Source of the DNA: Methylotenera oryzisoli
GTDB taxonomy: Bacteria > Pseudomonadota > Gammaproteobacteria > Burkholderiales > Methylophilaceae
Direction: 5' to 3'
Length of the DNA stretch: 64,000 nucleotides
Assembly: GCA_945881735.1 (NCBI GenBank)
Contig: CAMCVF010000004.1
Location: 62,001 to 126,000 of the forward strand
The notes beneath the pieces were generated by a model that had not been told where the DNA came from, searched no databases, and was given only the letters and a program-made list of their open reading frames with translations. Within the stretch, counting starts at the first letter, position 1; every line of letters begins with the position of its first letter. A program made the translations under genes and the position numbers. This document shows positions 45,590 through 57,270 of the stretch, piece by piece.

Positions 45590-46618
45590 GTGATTAACAT
45601 TGTGAATTTATACCCGCTTGCAAAACCATTTTTATTTCAATTAGATGCTGAAAAAGCGCATGACATCACGCTGAAAAGTTTGAAATGGGCTGAAAAATTA
45701 GGTGCCTTAAATGTGTATCCTAAGCCGCCTGTTTGTGCGCCACGCCAAATCATGGGAATTACTTTTCCTAATTCGGTAGGCTTAGCGGCGGGCTTAGATA
45801 AAAATGGCGCTGTGATTGACGGCATTGCTAAGCTGGGATTTGGCTTTATTGAAATAGGCACGGTAACGCCACGTGCTCAACCTGGTAATGCTAAGCCGCG
45901 CTTGTTTAGAGTTAAAGAAGCGCAAGGCATTATTAACCGCTTTGGTTTTAATAATTTGGGCGTGGATAATCTGGTTGAGAATGTAAAAACAGCGCAGTAT
46001 AAGGGCGTGCTTGGCATTAATATTGGCAAAAACTTTGATACACCCATTGAAAACGCGACTGATGATTATTTAATTGGCATGCGTAAAGTGTATGCCTATG
46101 CGAGCTATATCACGGTGAATATTTCTTCCCCAAACACTAAAAATTTACGTGCCTTGCAAGAGAAAGAAGCTTTATCCAGTTTGTTAGCCAACCTAAAGCT
46201 AGAGCAAATTAAATTAGCACAGCAACATGGTAAATATGTGCCAATTACATTAAAAATTGCACCCGATTTAACGCAAGACCAAGTGACTGAAATTGCTGAT
46301 TTACTTATGCAGCATCAAATAGATGGCGTGATTGCAACCAACACTACTTTAAGCCGTGACGCGATAAAAGGAATGCAAAATAGTGAAGAAACTGGAGGCT
46401 TATCCGGTACGCCAGTGCGCAATCAATCTACTATCGTTATTCAACAGCTTTCAAACCAGTTGCAAGGTGCGCTACCAATTATAGGCGTTGGCGGCATTTT
46501 GAGTGGCGCAGACGCGGTTGAAAAAGTTGCTTCTGGTGCTAGTTTAATACAGATTTACAGCGGCTTAATATATAAAGGCCCTGAGTTGGTTCACGATATT
46601 TGCAAAATTTTAAGATAG
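45590..46618 (+). CDS. pyrD: dihydroorotate dehydrogenase (quinone), class 2
   Basis: Oxidises dihydroorotate to orotate in pyrimidine synthesis, passing electrons to ubiquinone at the inner membrane. The membrane-binding N-terminal helices ([22 protein letters not shown]) mark class 2. The catalytic loop [12 protein letters not shown] with its Ser and the FMN motifs [31 protein letters not shown] and [27 protein letters not shown] are all present. The start is GTG, either 45590 or 45602. At 342 residues it is full length. Confidence 0.95.
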   Translation: MINIVNLYPLAKPFLFQLDAEKAHDITLKSLKWAEKLGALNVYPKPPVCAPRQIMGITFPNSVGLAAGLDKNGAVIDGIAKLGFGFIEIGTVTPRAQPGNAKPRLFRVKEAQGIINRFGFNNLGVDNLVENVKTAQYKGVLGINIGKNFDTPIENATDDYLIGMRKVYAYASYITVNISSPNTKNLRALQEKEALSSLLANLKLEQIKLAQQHGKYVPITLKIAPDLTQDQVTEIADLLMQHQIDGVIATNTTLSRDAIKGMQNSEETGGLSGTPVRNQSTIVIQQLSNQLQGALPIIGVGGILSGADAVEKVASGASLIQIYSGLIYKGPELVHDICKILR

Positions 46619-46631
46619 TGTTTGTTTTGCA

Positions 46632-47243
46632 ATGAGTTTTCATACTCTATACTCTTACCGCCGCTGCCCTTACGCGATGCGGGCGCGCATGGCGCTTAAA
46701 TATGCAGGCATTGCGCTTGAAATTCGTGAAATAGAATTAAAAAACAAGCCTGCTCATATGATTAAAGTGTCACCTAAAGCAACAGTGCCGGTGCTGGTTT
46801 TGTCCGATGGCACAGTGCTAGAACAAAGTTTGGAAATTATGTTTTGGGCTTTGCAGCAGCAGGATAAAGATGATTGGCTGATTGCCGATAGTGAATTAAC
46901 ACAGCAGCTGATCGCTGAAAATGACATTATTTTTAAGCAGGCCTTAGATAAGTACAAATATGCAATTCGTTTTCCTGAGCAGTCGGCAGAAGTGTACAGG
47001 AAGCAAGGTGAGGTATTTTTACAGAGGCTGGAAATTTTACTGATTCAGTCGCAATATTTATTGAGCAGTCAAATCAGCTTAGCCGATATCGCTATTTTTC
47101 CCTTTATTCGCCAGTTTTCAGGCGTAGATACGATTTGGTTTGAAGCTGCGCCATATCCAAAATTAAAGATTTGGTTAAAGACGTTGATTGAATCTGAATT
47201 ATTTACCAACATCATGCAAAAGCAGCCAGCTTACATTGCGTAA
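46632..47243 (+). CDS. glutathione S-transferase family protein
   Basis: A 203-residue soluble protein with an N-terminal thioredoxin-like domain (YSYRRCPYAMRARMALKYAGI, with Cys12 in a CPYA motif) and an all-helical C-terminal domain (HDIxxL replaced by ISLADIAIFPFIRQF, the GST N-cap box). The cysteine in place of Ser/Tyr suggests a glutaredoxin-like or glutathionyl-lyase branch. The segment VSPKATVPVLVLSDGTVLEQSLEI is the conserved glutathione-binding PVL..G..L.ES region. It follows pyrD by 13 bases. Confidence 0.88.
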   Translation: MSFHTLYSYRRCPYAMRARMALKYAGIALEIREIELKNKPAHMIKVSPKATVPVLVLSDGTVLEQSLEIMFWALQQQDKDDWLIADSELTQQLIAENDIIFKQALDKYKYAIRFPEQSAEVYRKQGEVFLQRLEILLIQSQYLLSSQISLADIAIFPFIRQFSGVDTIWFEAAPYPKLKIWLKTLIESELFTNIMQKQPAYIA

Positions 47244-47271
47244 ACAGGCTGCTTTATATGCGCGTTTTAAA

Positions 47272-49551
47272 CTATTCCGCTGTGGCTAACGAGTGCACTG
47301 ATGCATGTTTGTCTTGTGAAAAAACCAGTTTAACTTGGTCTTTATCATCAATATCCACATGCACTCCACCACCGTTTGCCAATTTGCCAAACAGTAATTC
47401 ATCGGCCAAGGCTTTACGAATCGTGTCTTGAATCAAACGCGCCATCGGGCGCGCACCCATTTGTGGGTCAAAACCTTTTTTGCCTAAATAAGCTTTTAAT
47501 TCATCACTAAACGTTACATCCACTTTTTTCTCATGTAATTGGTCTTCTAATTGCATCAAGAATTTATCCACCACGCGGATGATAATATCTTGCGTCAAGC
47601 TACCGAATGAAACAGTAGCATCTAAACGATTGCGGAATTCTGGTGAGAATAAGCGTTTAATATCGGCCGCTTCATCACCCGCTTCTTTAGAGTTGGTGAA
47701 ACCAATGCTGGATTTTGATAAGTTCTCAGCACCTGCGTTGGTGGTCATGATGATCGTCACGTTGCGGAAATCTGCTTTACGGCCATTATTGTCAGTCAAG
47801 GTACCATGATCCATCACTTGCAACAAAATATTGAAAATATCCGAATGCGCTTTTTCAATCTCATCCAATAACAACACACTGTAAGGCTGTTTGGTAATCG
47901 CTTCGGTCATCAAACCGCCTTGCTCAAACCCTACATATCCAGGGGGCGCGCCAATTAAGCGTGAAACTGCATGGCGTTCCATATATTCACTCATATCAAA
48001 GCGAATCAATTCAACGCCCATAATGTAGGCCAATTGCTTGGCAACTTCCGTTTTACCCACACCAGTAGGGCCGCTAAATAAGAAGCTACCGATTGGCTTG
48101 TTATTGGCACCTAAGCCACTGCGCGCCATTTTAACGGCGGATGTCAACGCTTCAATGGCTTTGTCTTGACCAAATACTACTGCTTTTAAATCGCGCTCTA
48201 ATGTTTTAAGCGCATTGCGGTCATCGCTTGAGATATTTTTAGGTGGAATGCGCGCAATTTTAGCCACAATATCTTCAATCTCTTTATTGCCAATGACTTT
48301 TTTCTGTTTATTTTTAGGCAAGATGCGTTGCGCTGCACCAGCTTCATCAATCACATCAATCGCTTTATCAGGTAAATGGCGGTCATTAATGTATTTAGCT
48401 GCAAGCTCTGCAGCCGTGGTTAATGCACTGGAACTATATTTCACATGATGATGCTCTTCAAAACGTGATTTTAGGCCCTTTAAAATCTCAATGGTTTCGG
48501 CAATACTTGGCTCTACCACATCCACTTTTTGAAAGCGGCGAGATAGAGCATGGTCTTTTTCAAAAATACCGCGATATTCTTGATAAGTCGTTGCGCCAAT
48601 GCATTTAAGCGTACCGTTTGATAGAGCGGGTTTTAATAAGTTAGACGCGTCCAAAGTACCGCCACTGGCTGAGCCTGCGCCAATTAAGGTATGGATTTCA
48701 TCAATAAATAAGATCGCCTCTGGCTTTTCGGCAAGCTGCTTCATCACTGCTTTTAAGCGTTGCTCAAAATCGCCACGGTATTTGGTGCCAGCCAACAATG
48801 CGCCCATATCCAATGAGTAAACCGTTGCATTGGCCAATACTTCTGGAATTTCTTTTTCCACAATACGACGTGCTAAACCTTCAGCGATTGCCGTTTTACC
48901 AACACCCGCTTCGCCCACCAATAGTGGGTTATTTTTGCGGCGGCGGCATAATGTTTGAATCACGCGCTCAATTTCTGGTCCACGACCAATCAGCGGGTCA
49001 ATTTTGCCTGTTAAAACTTGCGCATTTAAATTAAGTGTAAAGTTTTCTAACGCGCCATTTGGTGCAGCTTCGGCTTCAGATTCGGTTTCAGCACCTTCCG
49101 GTTTTGCATCACCTTCTGGAACTTTAGCAACGCCGTGTGAAATAAAATTCACCACATCTAGGCGAGTAATACCTTGTTGATGCAAGAAAAACACAGCGTG
49201 AGAATCTTTTTCGCCAAAAATAGCCACCAGCACATTAGCGCCAGTCACTTCTTTTTTGCCACTAGATTGAACATGCAACATGGCGCGCTGTATGACGCGC
49301 TGAAAGCCTAAAGTTGGTTGTGTATCAACCTCTTCGGTACCGCTTACGGTAGGTGTGTGTTCTTCAATATAATGATTAAGCTCGGTACGGAGTACCTCAA
49401 ACTTAGCTCCACAAGCGCGTAATACTTCTGCCGCCGTTGGGTTATCAATCATCGCCAATAGCAAATGCTCAACCGTAATGAGCTCATGACGCTTTTGTCT
49501 TGCGTCCATAAATGCCATGTGCAAACTGACTTCAAGTTCTTGCGCGATCAT
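47272..49551 (-). CDS. clpA: ATP-dependent Clp protease ATP-binding subunit ClpA
   Basis: The unfoldase partner of ClpP in the cytoplasm. It has an N-terminal double-helix repeat domain (1-145), then two AAA+ modules: Walker A GEAGVGKT and Walker B ILFIDEIH in D1, and GPTGVGKT with [11 protein letters not shown] in D2. At 759 residues it is the ClpA length, without the ClpB middle coiled coil. The adaptor gene clpS lies 93 bases upstream on the same strand, the usual pair. Confidence 0.97.
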   Translation of the reverse strand: MIAQELEVSLHMAFMDARQKRHELITVEHLLLAMIDNPTAAEVLRACGAKFEVLRTELNHYIEEHTPTVSGTEEVDTQPTLGFQRVIQRAMLHVQSSGKKEVTGANVLVAIFGEKDSHAVFFLHQQGITRLDVVNFISHGVAKVPEGDAKPEGAETESEAEAAPNGALENFTLNLNAQVLTGKIDPLIGRGPEIERVIQTLCRRRKNNPLLVGEAGVGKTAIAEGLARRIVEKEIPEVLANATVYSLDMGALLAGTKYRGDFEQRLKAVMKQLAEKPEAILFIDEIHTLIGAGSASGGTLDASNLLKPALSNGTLKCIGATTYQEYRGIFEKDHALSRRFQKVDVVEPSIAETIEILKGLKSRFEEHHHVKYSSSALTTAAELAAKYINDRHLPDKAIDVIDEAGAAQRILPKNKQKKVIGNKEIEDIVAKIARIPPKNISSDDRNALKTLERDLKAVVFGQDKAIEALTSAVKMARSGLGANNKPIGSFLFSGPTGVGKTEVAKQLAYIMGVELIRFDMSEYMERHAVSRLIGAPPGYVGFEQGGLMTEAITKQPYSVLLLDEIEKAHSDIFNILLQVMDHGTLTDNNGRKADFRNVTIIMTTNAGAENLSKSSIGFTNSKEAGDEAADIKRLFSPEFRNRLDATVSFGSLTQDIIIRVVDKFLMQLEDQLHEKKVDVTFSDELKAYLGKKGFDPQMGARPMARLIQDTIRKALADELLFGKLANGGGVHVDIDDKDQVKLVFSQDKHASVHSLATAE

Positions 49552-49644
49552 TTTGTACCAACTTTCATTTACTGTTTACATTTACTTCCAGCATCTGCTG
49601 GTACTTTTTTGGCCAACCAAAGCTGGATTTTAAATAGCGCCGGC

Positions 49645-49956
49645 TTAGGCTGGCTCTGTTACGCACTGCAAAGGATGCTGCGATTCTTTAGCATGCATTA
49701 ACACTTGTTTCATTTTGGTTTTCGCGATGTCTTGCGGGTAAACACCACACACCCCCATTCCCTCAGTGTGAACTTTGAGCATAATTTGCGTTGCTTGTTC
49801 ACGACTTTTGTTAAAAAAACGTTCAATAGTCTCTATAACAAACTCCATTGGTGTGTAGTCATCATTTAACAATAACACTTTAAACATCGCGGGTAACTTA
49901 GGTTTAACCACGTTGGGTTTAATTGCTAGGTCTTGATTTGGGGTTATATTAGCCAT
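49645..49956 (-). CDS. clpS: ATP-dependent Clp protease adaptor ClpS
   Basis: Delivers N-degron substrates to ClpAP. The core is intact: [58 protein letters not shown], with the D-D-x-T-P-M-E-F-V motif that binds hydrophobic N-termini. At 103 residues it is full length. It stands directly upstream of clpA; the 93-base gap leaves room for a separate clpA promoter. Confidence 0.96.
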   Translation of the reverse strand: MANITPNQDLAIKPNVVKPKLPAMFKVLLLNDDYTPMEFVIETIERFFNKSREQATQIMLKVHTEGMGVCGVYPQDIAKTKMKQVLMHAKESQHPLQCVTEPA

Positions 49957-50074
49957 TTGCTGCTTTGTAAAAAGTCTTATTTTGTTAAATACTTAATTGT
50001 ATTTTGAGCCGACTACAAAAAATTTCAAGCCTAATTTGAGTAGGGCTATTTATTTGATGTGAATTAGAGATGAT

Positions 50075-51346
50075 TTAAGGGAATATTTTGACGCTTTTAA
50101 CGATTCTATCTTGGGTTTGCATAATTTCAATCGTATGATTGTTGATTCTAAAGCTGGTACTTGGTTCTGGAATATCTTCAAAATGTTCAAGAATCAAACC
50201 ATTTAGCGTTCGTGGGCCATCAAGTGGAAAGTTAAGATTGAGTTTTTTGTTTAAATCGCGCAGTGCGCTACTGCCATCCACTAGCCAGCTACCATCACTT
50301 TCTTTGCGATAGCTCCCAACGCGACTGGGTGATTGCGTTGTAAAGTCGCCAATCACTTCTTCTAAAATATCCTCTAGCGTGACTAGGCCTTTAAATTCCC
50401 CATACTCATCGACTACCAAAGCAATGCGCTCTTGGTGTTCTTGAAACTGTTGAATTTGTGTATAAAGCGGTGTACCAGACGGCACAAAATATGGCTCGCT
50501 GATAATATCGCGCAAAGCTTCTTTGCTAATTTCGGCATCTTGCTGATAACTGCGTAGTTGGTTAATTACTTTGCGCACATGGATAATGCCGAAAATTTCT
50601 TCATTATCGCCTTCGCGCGCAGGCAAGCGGGTGTGATGGCTGTTTGAAATGCGCTGTAAAATATCGTCAATTGGCGCGTCAAAATCAATTACTTCAACTT
50701 GCGTATGCGCAGTCATTACGTCATCGACGGAAATTTTCTCTAGGTCAAACAAGTTAAGCAAAATGGTACGGTGCTTTTTCGGCATAAAGTGGCCTGCATC
50801 CGTCACTATACTGCGTAACTCATCCATCGTTAGCGATTGTGTATTCTCGCTAAAATTAATGTTTACCCTGAATAATTTAAGTAGGCCTTCAACAAATAAA
50901 TTGATAAACCAAACGGCTGGGTAAAGTATTTTTAGTATTGGATAAAGCACATAGCTAGACAAAATGCCTAGTTTTTCTGGGTAGGCGGCGGCAATGACTT
51001 TTGGTGTAATTTCACCAAACACCAAAATCGCAAAAGTAACTAATAAGGTGCCAATCATCAGCACCCACTCGCCTTCACCAAAAAGCTCTACGGTGATGAC
51101 GGTCACTAATGTCGCTGATGCTGCGTTGGAAAAGTTATTGCACAGCAAAATAACGCCAAGTAATTTATCGGTTTTAGATAAAAGCGAGCTGGCTAAGCGC
51201 GCGCCTCGATTACCTTCTTTAACCAAATGCCTTAACCGATAACGGTTAAGCGACATTAAGCTTGTTTCAGCGATTGAGAAAAATGCAGCAATTAGAAGCA
51301 GAAAGGCTAAGATGCCTAACTGTAGTAAAATCGGAATATTATCCAA
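50075..51346 (-). CDS. CNNM/CorC-type membrane transporter (DUF21, CBS, CorC_HlyC)
   Basis: A probable magnesium/cobalt efflux or sensor protein of the inner membrane. Four N-terminal helices form the DUF21 domain (AAFFSIAETSLMSLNRYRLRHL near 20-42). Two CBS domains follow (about 200-330: VDDVMTAHTQVEVIDF and VVDEYGEFKGLVTLEDILEEVIGD), and then a CorC_HlyC domain. At 423 residues it is full length. The start appears to be TTG at 51346 (MDNIPILLQ); no ATG upstream fits. Confidence 0.9.
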   Translation of the reverse strand: MDNIPILLQLGILAFLLLIAAFFSIAETSLMSLNRYRLRHLVKEGNRGARLASSLLSKTDKLLGVILLCNNFSNAASATLVTVITVELFGEGEWVLMIGTLLVTFAILVFGEITPKVIAAAYPEKLGILSSYVLYPILKILYPAVWFINLFVEGLLKLFRVNINFSENTQSLTMDELRSIVTDAGHFMPKKHRTILLNLFDLEKISVDDVMTAHTQVEVIDFDAPIDDILQRISNSHHTRLPAREGDNEEIFGIIHVRKVINQLRSYQQDAEISKEALRDIISEPYFVPSGTPLYTQIQQFQEHQERIALVVDEYGEFKGLVTLEDILEEVIGDFTTQSPSRVGSYRKESDGSWLVDGSSALRDLNKKLNLNFPLDGPRTLNGLILEHFEDIPEPSTSFRINNHTIEIMQTQDRIVKSVKIFP

Positions 51347-51439
51347 GTAGTGTTAAACCTAAAATAAAGAAGTACGCAGTGTACCTGTTTATTTATTTAA
51401 TAATCAAGTAGTTAAGTTATTAATTTTTGTGTTTTACAG

Positions 51440-52399
51440 TTAAGAAATTGCTTCCGTGGCATTGTTTGCGTCTTTTTTGTCAGACTCTTTCTTTTCAACA
51501 TCGCCAATTAAATTGGCGCGATTAACACCTAGCCACATTGCGATTGGGCAAGCAACCAATACAGAAGAATAGATGCCAAATAAAATGCCAATAGTGAGTG
51601 CCAGGGCAAAGTTATGCAATACTTCGCCGCCGAATAGTAGCATAGAGCCAACCATGGTTTGTGTCATCAAATGCGTAATCACGGTACGCGACATGGTGCG
51701 GGTGATGGCGTTATCAATGACTTGTACTACCGAAGCTTTCCGCATTTTGCGGAAGTTTTCGCGTACTCGGTCAAACACCACAACCGATTCATTCACTGAG
51801 TAGCCCAATACCGCCAAAATAGCCGCCAGTACCGTTAAGTTAAATTCCCATTGAAAGAAGGCAAAAAAGCCTAAAATAATCACCACGTCGTGCATATTGG
51901 CAATAATCGCGGCAACCGCAAAACGCCATTCAAAACGGATTGCTAAGTAAGCCATAATGCCAGCACAAACCAACAGTAATGCCAGGCCACCACTTTCGTA
52001 TAGCTCATCACCAACCTGTGAGCCAACCGATTCTACGCGTCGCACTTCAGCAGTTGAATCGGCCTCTTTTAAGGCCTTTGTGACTGTTTCAGATAGCTGG
52101 GCAATCGACATTTCTTTTTTAAGTGGCAAGCGAATCAGTAAATCATGGCTGGTACCAAAGTTTTGTACGGTAGCATCTTTTAATCCAATAGAATCAACCG
52201 CTTTACGAATACTGTCGATATTGGCACTTTGCGGATAATTTACTTCCATTACAGTGCCGCCAGTAAAGTCAACACCGTAATTTAGCCCTTTGCTGGCAAG
52301 AAAAAAAACAGCCAAAATAAAGGTAATGAGCGAGATGGCTGTGGTTAAACGGCCGTAGCTCATAAAAGGGATATCGTTCTTAATTCTAAATAATTCCAT
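51440..52399 (-). CDS. secF: protein translocase subunit SecF
   Basis: Part of SecDF-YajC, which uses the proton gradient to pull proteins through SecYEG. It has six membrane helices with a periplasmic domain after the first. Signatures are GLNYGVDFTGGTVMEV and VLGYSVNESVVVFDRVREN (the conserved proton-path region). At 319 residues it is normal. It lies 28 bases after secD on the same strand, in the conserved tgt-yajC-secD-secF order. Confidence 0.96.
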   Translation of the reverse strand: MELFRIKNDIPFMSYGRLTTAISLITFILAVFFLASKGLNYGVDFTGGTVMEVNYPQSANIDSIRKAVDSIGLKDATVQNFGTSHDLLIRLPLKKEMSIAQLSETVTKALKEADSTAEVRRVESVGSQVGDELYESGGLALLLVCAGIMAYLAIRFEWRFAVAAIIANMHDVVIILGFFAFFQWEFNLTVLAAILAVLGYSVNESVVVFDRVRENFRKMRKASVVQVIDNAITRTMSRTVITHLMTQTMVGSMLLFGGEVLHNFALALTIGILFGIYSSVLVACPIAMWLGVNRANLIGDVEKKESDKKDANNATEAIS

Positions 52400-52427
52400 A
52401 ATCTACTCTATCTAAAAAAAGCAGCTA

Positions 52428-54272
52428 TTAAGCTTTAAAAATTTGACCAATTGAAAGGCTGGTGATTTTGCGGCGATAGCCATAAATAACGTTCACAATC
52501 GCGCGAGAAACTAAAACAGCACTAAACATTGAGGTTAGAATGCCTAAAACATGCACTACAGCAAAGCCTTTAATCGGGCCGGTACCAAACATAAATAGCG
52601 CTAAACCAGCAATTAATGTCGTCACGTTAGAGTCTAAAATGGTGTCGAAAGCTTTATCATAACCCGCATGTATACTAGCTTGTGGCGTGTTGCCATTACG
52701 AAGTTCCTCACGGATACGCTCATTAATAAGCACGTTGGCATCAATCGCCATCCCCAACGCCAGCGCAATCGCTGCTAAACCAGGTAAGGTTAAGGTAGCT
52801 TGCAACATAGAAAGAATCGCTACTAGTAATAATAGGTTAATGCCCAGTGCCAACACTGAAACACCACCAAATACCATGTAGTAAATCATCATCATCACCG
52901 CAATCGCCGCAAAGCCCCAAAGGGTTGAGTGCACGCCGCGTTTAATATTCTCTTCACCCATGCTTGGCCCAACGGTGCGCTCTTCAATAATTTCCATAGG
53001 CGCGGCCAACGCACCAGCACGTAACAGCAGTGCGATATCAGTGGCTTCTTGCGTATTATCCATACCAGAAATCTGCACTCGACCGCCGCCAATTTCCTCG
53101 TTAATCACTGGTGCGGTAATTACTTCGGTATTGCCTTTTTCAATCAGCAAAATCGCCATGCGTTTGCCCACGTTATCGCGCGTCACATTTTTAAAGATGC
53201 CAGCACCGCGGCCATCTAGAGTTACGTTAACAATTGAGCCGCCTGTTTGGTTGTTAACACCCGGACCAGCATCGGTAATACGGTCGCCTGTTAAAACCAC
53301 ATTTTTCTTCACTAAGATGGGGTTACCATCGCGATCTCTATACATTTCATCGCCAAATGGCACTTGGCCTTTTTCTGCAGCTTCAAGAGTTGCTAAGTCT
53401 TTTTTCTCTTCATCCACCATACGGATTTCAAGTGTAGCGGTGCGGCCTAAAATTTCTTTAGCTTTGGCAGTATCTTGCACGCCTGGCAACTGCACCACAA
53501 TCCGGTCAAAACCTTGTTGCTGAACAATAGGCTCGGCTACGCCCAGTTCATTAATACGGTTATGCAAGGTTTGCAAGTTTTGCTTAAGCGCAAACTCTTG
53601 AATTTTCTTTTTAGCGGCTTCACCAATGCTGGCTGTTAAAACAAATTCTTTGCCATCGGTTGAATCGTTAAAAGTTAGGTCGGGATAGTCTTTGCTTAGT
53701 ACTTTGCGTGCTGATTCTAATTCTTTGGTATCGCTAAAACGCACTTGAACGCTTTGGCCTTCGCGCGTAATTCCAAAGTAGTTCACTTTTTCTCGGCGCA
53801 GTGCGGTGCGAAAATCGCCCACATTACTTTCGGCTGATTTATCTAATGCCGCTTTCATGTCTACTTGTAATAAAAAGTGCACACCGCCACGCAAATCCAA
53901 GCCCAAGTACATAGGCTTTGCACCAATCCCTAAAAGCCAGTTTGGCGTTTGCGAAAGCAAATTCAGCGCTACTGTGTAGTCTTTTCCTAAATTAGCAATC
54001 AGCTTATCTTTAGCTTTGATTTGCGCTTCAGTGTCAGCAAAGCGTACTTTTACGCCGCTTGCATCTAAATAAATACCGTTAAAAGGGATGTTGGCTAATT
54101 TAAGCGTTGCTTCTACTTTGCTTAATAAAGCGGCATCTGCTTTCAGCGATGTTTTGGCTGGGCTTACCTGTACTGCAGGCGATTCACCGAAGAAATTAGG
54201 AATGGTGTATAGCAGCCCAATTAAAATAACAACGGCAATTAAAATGTATTTCCAGGTAGGGTAGCGGTTCAT
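52428..54272 (-). CDS. secD: protein translocase subunit SecD
   Basis: Larger half of SecDF. It has one N-terminal helix, the periplasmic P1 domain (residues about 30-430, including YLGLDLRGGVHFLLQVDM) and five more helices from about 455. The conserved transmembrane segment LALGMAIDANVLINERIREEL holds the Asp in the proton path. At 614 residues it is full length. It follows yajC after an 80-base gap. Confidence 0.96.
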   Translation of the reverse strand: MNRYPTWKYILIAVVILIGLLYTIPNFFGESPAVQVSPAKTSLKADAALLSKVEATLKLANIPFNGIYLDASGVKVRFADTEAQIKAKDKLIANLGKDYTVALNLLSQTPNWLLGIGAKPMYLGLDLRGGVHFLLQVDMKAALDKSAESNVGDFRTALRREKVNYFGITREGQSVQVRFSDTKELESARKVLSKDYPDLTFNDSTDGKEFVLTASIGEAAKKKIQEFALKQNLQTLHNRINELGVAEPIVQQQGFDRIVVQLPGVQDTAKAKEILGRTATLEIRMVDEEKKDLATLEAAEKGQVPFGDEMYRDRDGNPILVKKNVVLTGDRITDAGPGVNNQTGGSIVNVTLDGRGAGIFKNVTRDNVGKRMAILLIEKGNTEVITAPVINEEIGGGRVQISGMDNTQEATDIALLLRAGALAAPMEIIEERTVGPSMGEENIKRGVHSTLWGFAAIAVMMMIYYMVFGGVSVLALGINLLLLVAILSMLQATLTLPGLAAIALALGMAIDANVLINERIREELRNGNTPQASIHAGYDKAFDTILDSNVTTLIAGLALFMFGTGPIKGFAVVHVLGILTSMFSAVLVSRAIVNVIYGYRRKITSLSIGQIFKA

Positions 54273-54354
54273 AAATGCGGCTCAAAAATACTAAATTAGC
54301 AGATTAGATTTAGTAGTAAGTTACTGGTTTAAATGAGTTTTTAAAAAATAACGC

Positions 54355-54684
54355 TTAAATGGCTTTGATTGTGCCAGGCGGTAATAACGTTTGTACAGCG
54401 TGTTTTTGCACATTAACCGTTGTATTAGCTGCAATTTCAATGCTGATAAAATTGTCAGACACTTTAGTGATTTTTCCAATTACGCCACCGGTTGTTGCTA
54501 CTTCGTCACCTGCTTTAAGCGCGTCAATCATGGCCTTTTGCTGTTTAGCTTGTTTCATTTGCGGGCGAATCAGCATAAAGTAAAATAAAGCAAAAATGAC
54601 CAAAATCGGTAAAAAGCCTAATAAATCGCCACCTGCTTGGGCTGGAGCTGCGTAAGCGTTACTTATAAGTAGATTGTTTAACAT
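54355..54684 (-). CDS. yajC: preprotein translocase accessory subunit YajC
   Basis: A small single-helix membrane protein associated with SecDF. The helix is LLGFLPILVIFALFYFMLIRPQ (about 21-42) and the cytoplasmic end contains GDEVATTGGVIGKITKV, both typical. At 109 residues it is normal. Between tgt and secD. Confidence 0.95.
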   Translation of the reverse strand: MLNNLLISNAYAAPAQAGGDLLGFLPILVIFALFYFMLIRPQMKQAKQQKAMIDALKAGDEVATTGGVIGKITKVSDNFISIEIAANTTVNVQKHAVQTLLPPGTIKAI

Positions 54685-54736
54685 GCAAAAGTTCTTTCAA
54701 ATAATTTTTTAATTAGTCGATTTTAGCACAGACTGT

Positions 54737-55981
<1,245 letters not shown>

Positions 55982-56153
55982 TTAAGCATTAATTTTAAGT
56001 CGCGATACTATCATAAGCCGGCAGTTACACTAAATTGAGGCTGTAAATTCTAAGGTTAAATACCCTAATTATGAAATTTCACCATTCAAAACGAGCAAAA
56101 TAAGCGCTCTTTGCTATACTAAAGCAACATTAATATTACACAGGCTAATCATT

Positions 56154-56933
56154 ATGGCTGTTGTTAAACCACGTACCCCACGCAAACAAGTTGATACATT
56201 AAGAACGCGCGGCATTTATTTGCTACCAAATTTGTTTACTTCAGCAGCGCTATTTGCTGGCTTTTACGCGATTGTGCAAGCCATGAATAGTAATTTTGAG
56301 CAGTCTGCTATCGCCATTTTTATTGCCATGGTGATGGATGGTTTAGATGGCCGCGTAGCACGCATGACTAATACGCAAAGTGCATTTGGGGCAGAGTACG
56401 ATAGTTTGTCTGATATGGTTTCATTTGGCGTAGCGCCTGCCCTTATTATGTATGTTTGGGCATTAAAACCAATGGGTAAGTTAGGGTGGATTGCGGCTTT
56501 TATTTATTGTGCCTGTGCCGCTTTAAGATTGGCGCGTTTTAATACCAAGTTAGATGATGATCATCAAGATAAGCGCTATTTTCAAGGCTTACCTAGCCCA
56601 GCATCGGCAGCATTGTTGGCTGGTTTTGTTTGGGTTTCGTATGAATACAATATAGATGGTCGTGAAATATTTTTTGGCGCCATTCAAATTAAATGGCTGG
56701 CTTGGGGTTTAACAGTATTTGCCGCGGGCAGCATGGTCAGTGACCTTAAATTTTACTCAGGCAAAGATATTAATTTAAAAGAAAGCGTGCCTTTTATGGC
56801 AATTTTGGCTATTTTGATGGCATTTGTATTAGTTTCATACAGCCCACCAGAGGTGTTGTTTACTGTGGTATTGGTGTACGCACTGTCTGGATACTATATC
56901 TGGACGAAATCCAAATTAGGTACAAAAACATAA
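56154..56933 (+). CDS. pssA: CDP-diacylglycerol-serine O-phosphatidyltransferase
   Basis: Makes phosphatidylserine, the precursor of phosphatidylethanolamine. The CDP-alcohol phosphotransferase motif is complete in MDGLDGRVARMTNTQSAFG and the following EYDSLSD. About six to eight membrane helices, 259 residues. The first residues (MAVVKPRTPRKQVDTLRTRG) are basic and cytoplasmic. leuA follows after a 337-base gap with its own promoter. Confidence 0.94.
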   Translation: MAVVKPRTPRKQVDTLRTRGIYLLPNLFTSAALFAGFYAIVQAMNSNFEQSAIAIFIAMVMDGLDGRVARMTNTQSAFGAEYDSLSDMVSFGVAPALIMYVWALKPMGKLGWIAAFIYCACAALRLARFNTKLDDDHQDKRYFQGLPSPASAALLAGFVWVSYEYNIDGREIFFGAIQIKWLAWGLTVFAAGSMVSDLKFYSGKDINLKESVPFMAILAILMAFVLVSYSPPEVLFTVVLVYALSGYYIWTKSKLGTKT

Positions 56934-56976
56934 GCAGAAAAATACAAGTTTAATCTCTTCAATCGTGCTTAACTGC

Positions 56977-57005
56977 TTGAAAGCTAATTATTTAATCCCT
57001 ATAAT
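56977..57005 (+). promoter_or_regulatory. sigma-70 promoter of leuA
   Basis: TTGAAA (56977-56982) and TATAAT (57000-57005) are separated by exactly 17 bases, a near-ideal match. Transcription should begin at about 57011-57013, giving an unusually long leader of about 260 bases before leuA. Confidence 0.75.
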
Positions 57006-57010
57006 AGTAT

Positions 57011-57136
57011 ATGTTTAATACATTTATACTTTTGATAACACGACTTTACGCTAGCTTTTTACTAAGCCTAAATTTGTTAAAGCGCACTATTTGTGTGCTA
57101 CACCCATCTTCACTGCTGCGCGCCAGCGCACACTAA
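57011..57136 (+). CDS. possible leucine-rich leader peptide of leuA
   Basis: A 41-codon open frame with 11 leucines (MFNTFILLITRLYASFLLSL, then NLLKR..VLHPSSLLR), spread over CTT, TTG, TTA, CTA and CTG codons. It lies in the leuA leader, right at the predicted transcription start, so it would be translated without a leader or from a longer transcript. Within it, agcgcac (57081-57087), gtgtgct (57093-57099) and agcgcac (57125-57131) can pair in two alternative ways, as in attenuators. No U-run terminator is visible. The rest of 57137-57270 holds only a gctgg/ccagc hairpin. Confidence 0.4.
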   Translation: MFNTFILLITRLYASFLLSLNLLKRTICVLHPSSLLRASAH

Positions 57137-57270
57137 CTCACACCCAAAAAATTAAGTTTATACGCTTCTGGCTTTCTAGCTGGATAGTTAGAAGACCAGC
57201 AGGTAAAATTATTGCAATTGCATTTTGTGGCAATTTATAACGTTTGCCGCAACACTAGGAATATAAAACC

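Noticed and set aside
52960-53523. A 187-codon plus-strand frame inside secD
   Set aside because: It is wholly antisense to the conserved P1 domain of SecD, with no ribosome-binding site; composition reflects the opposite strand.
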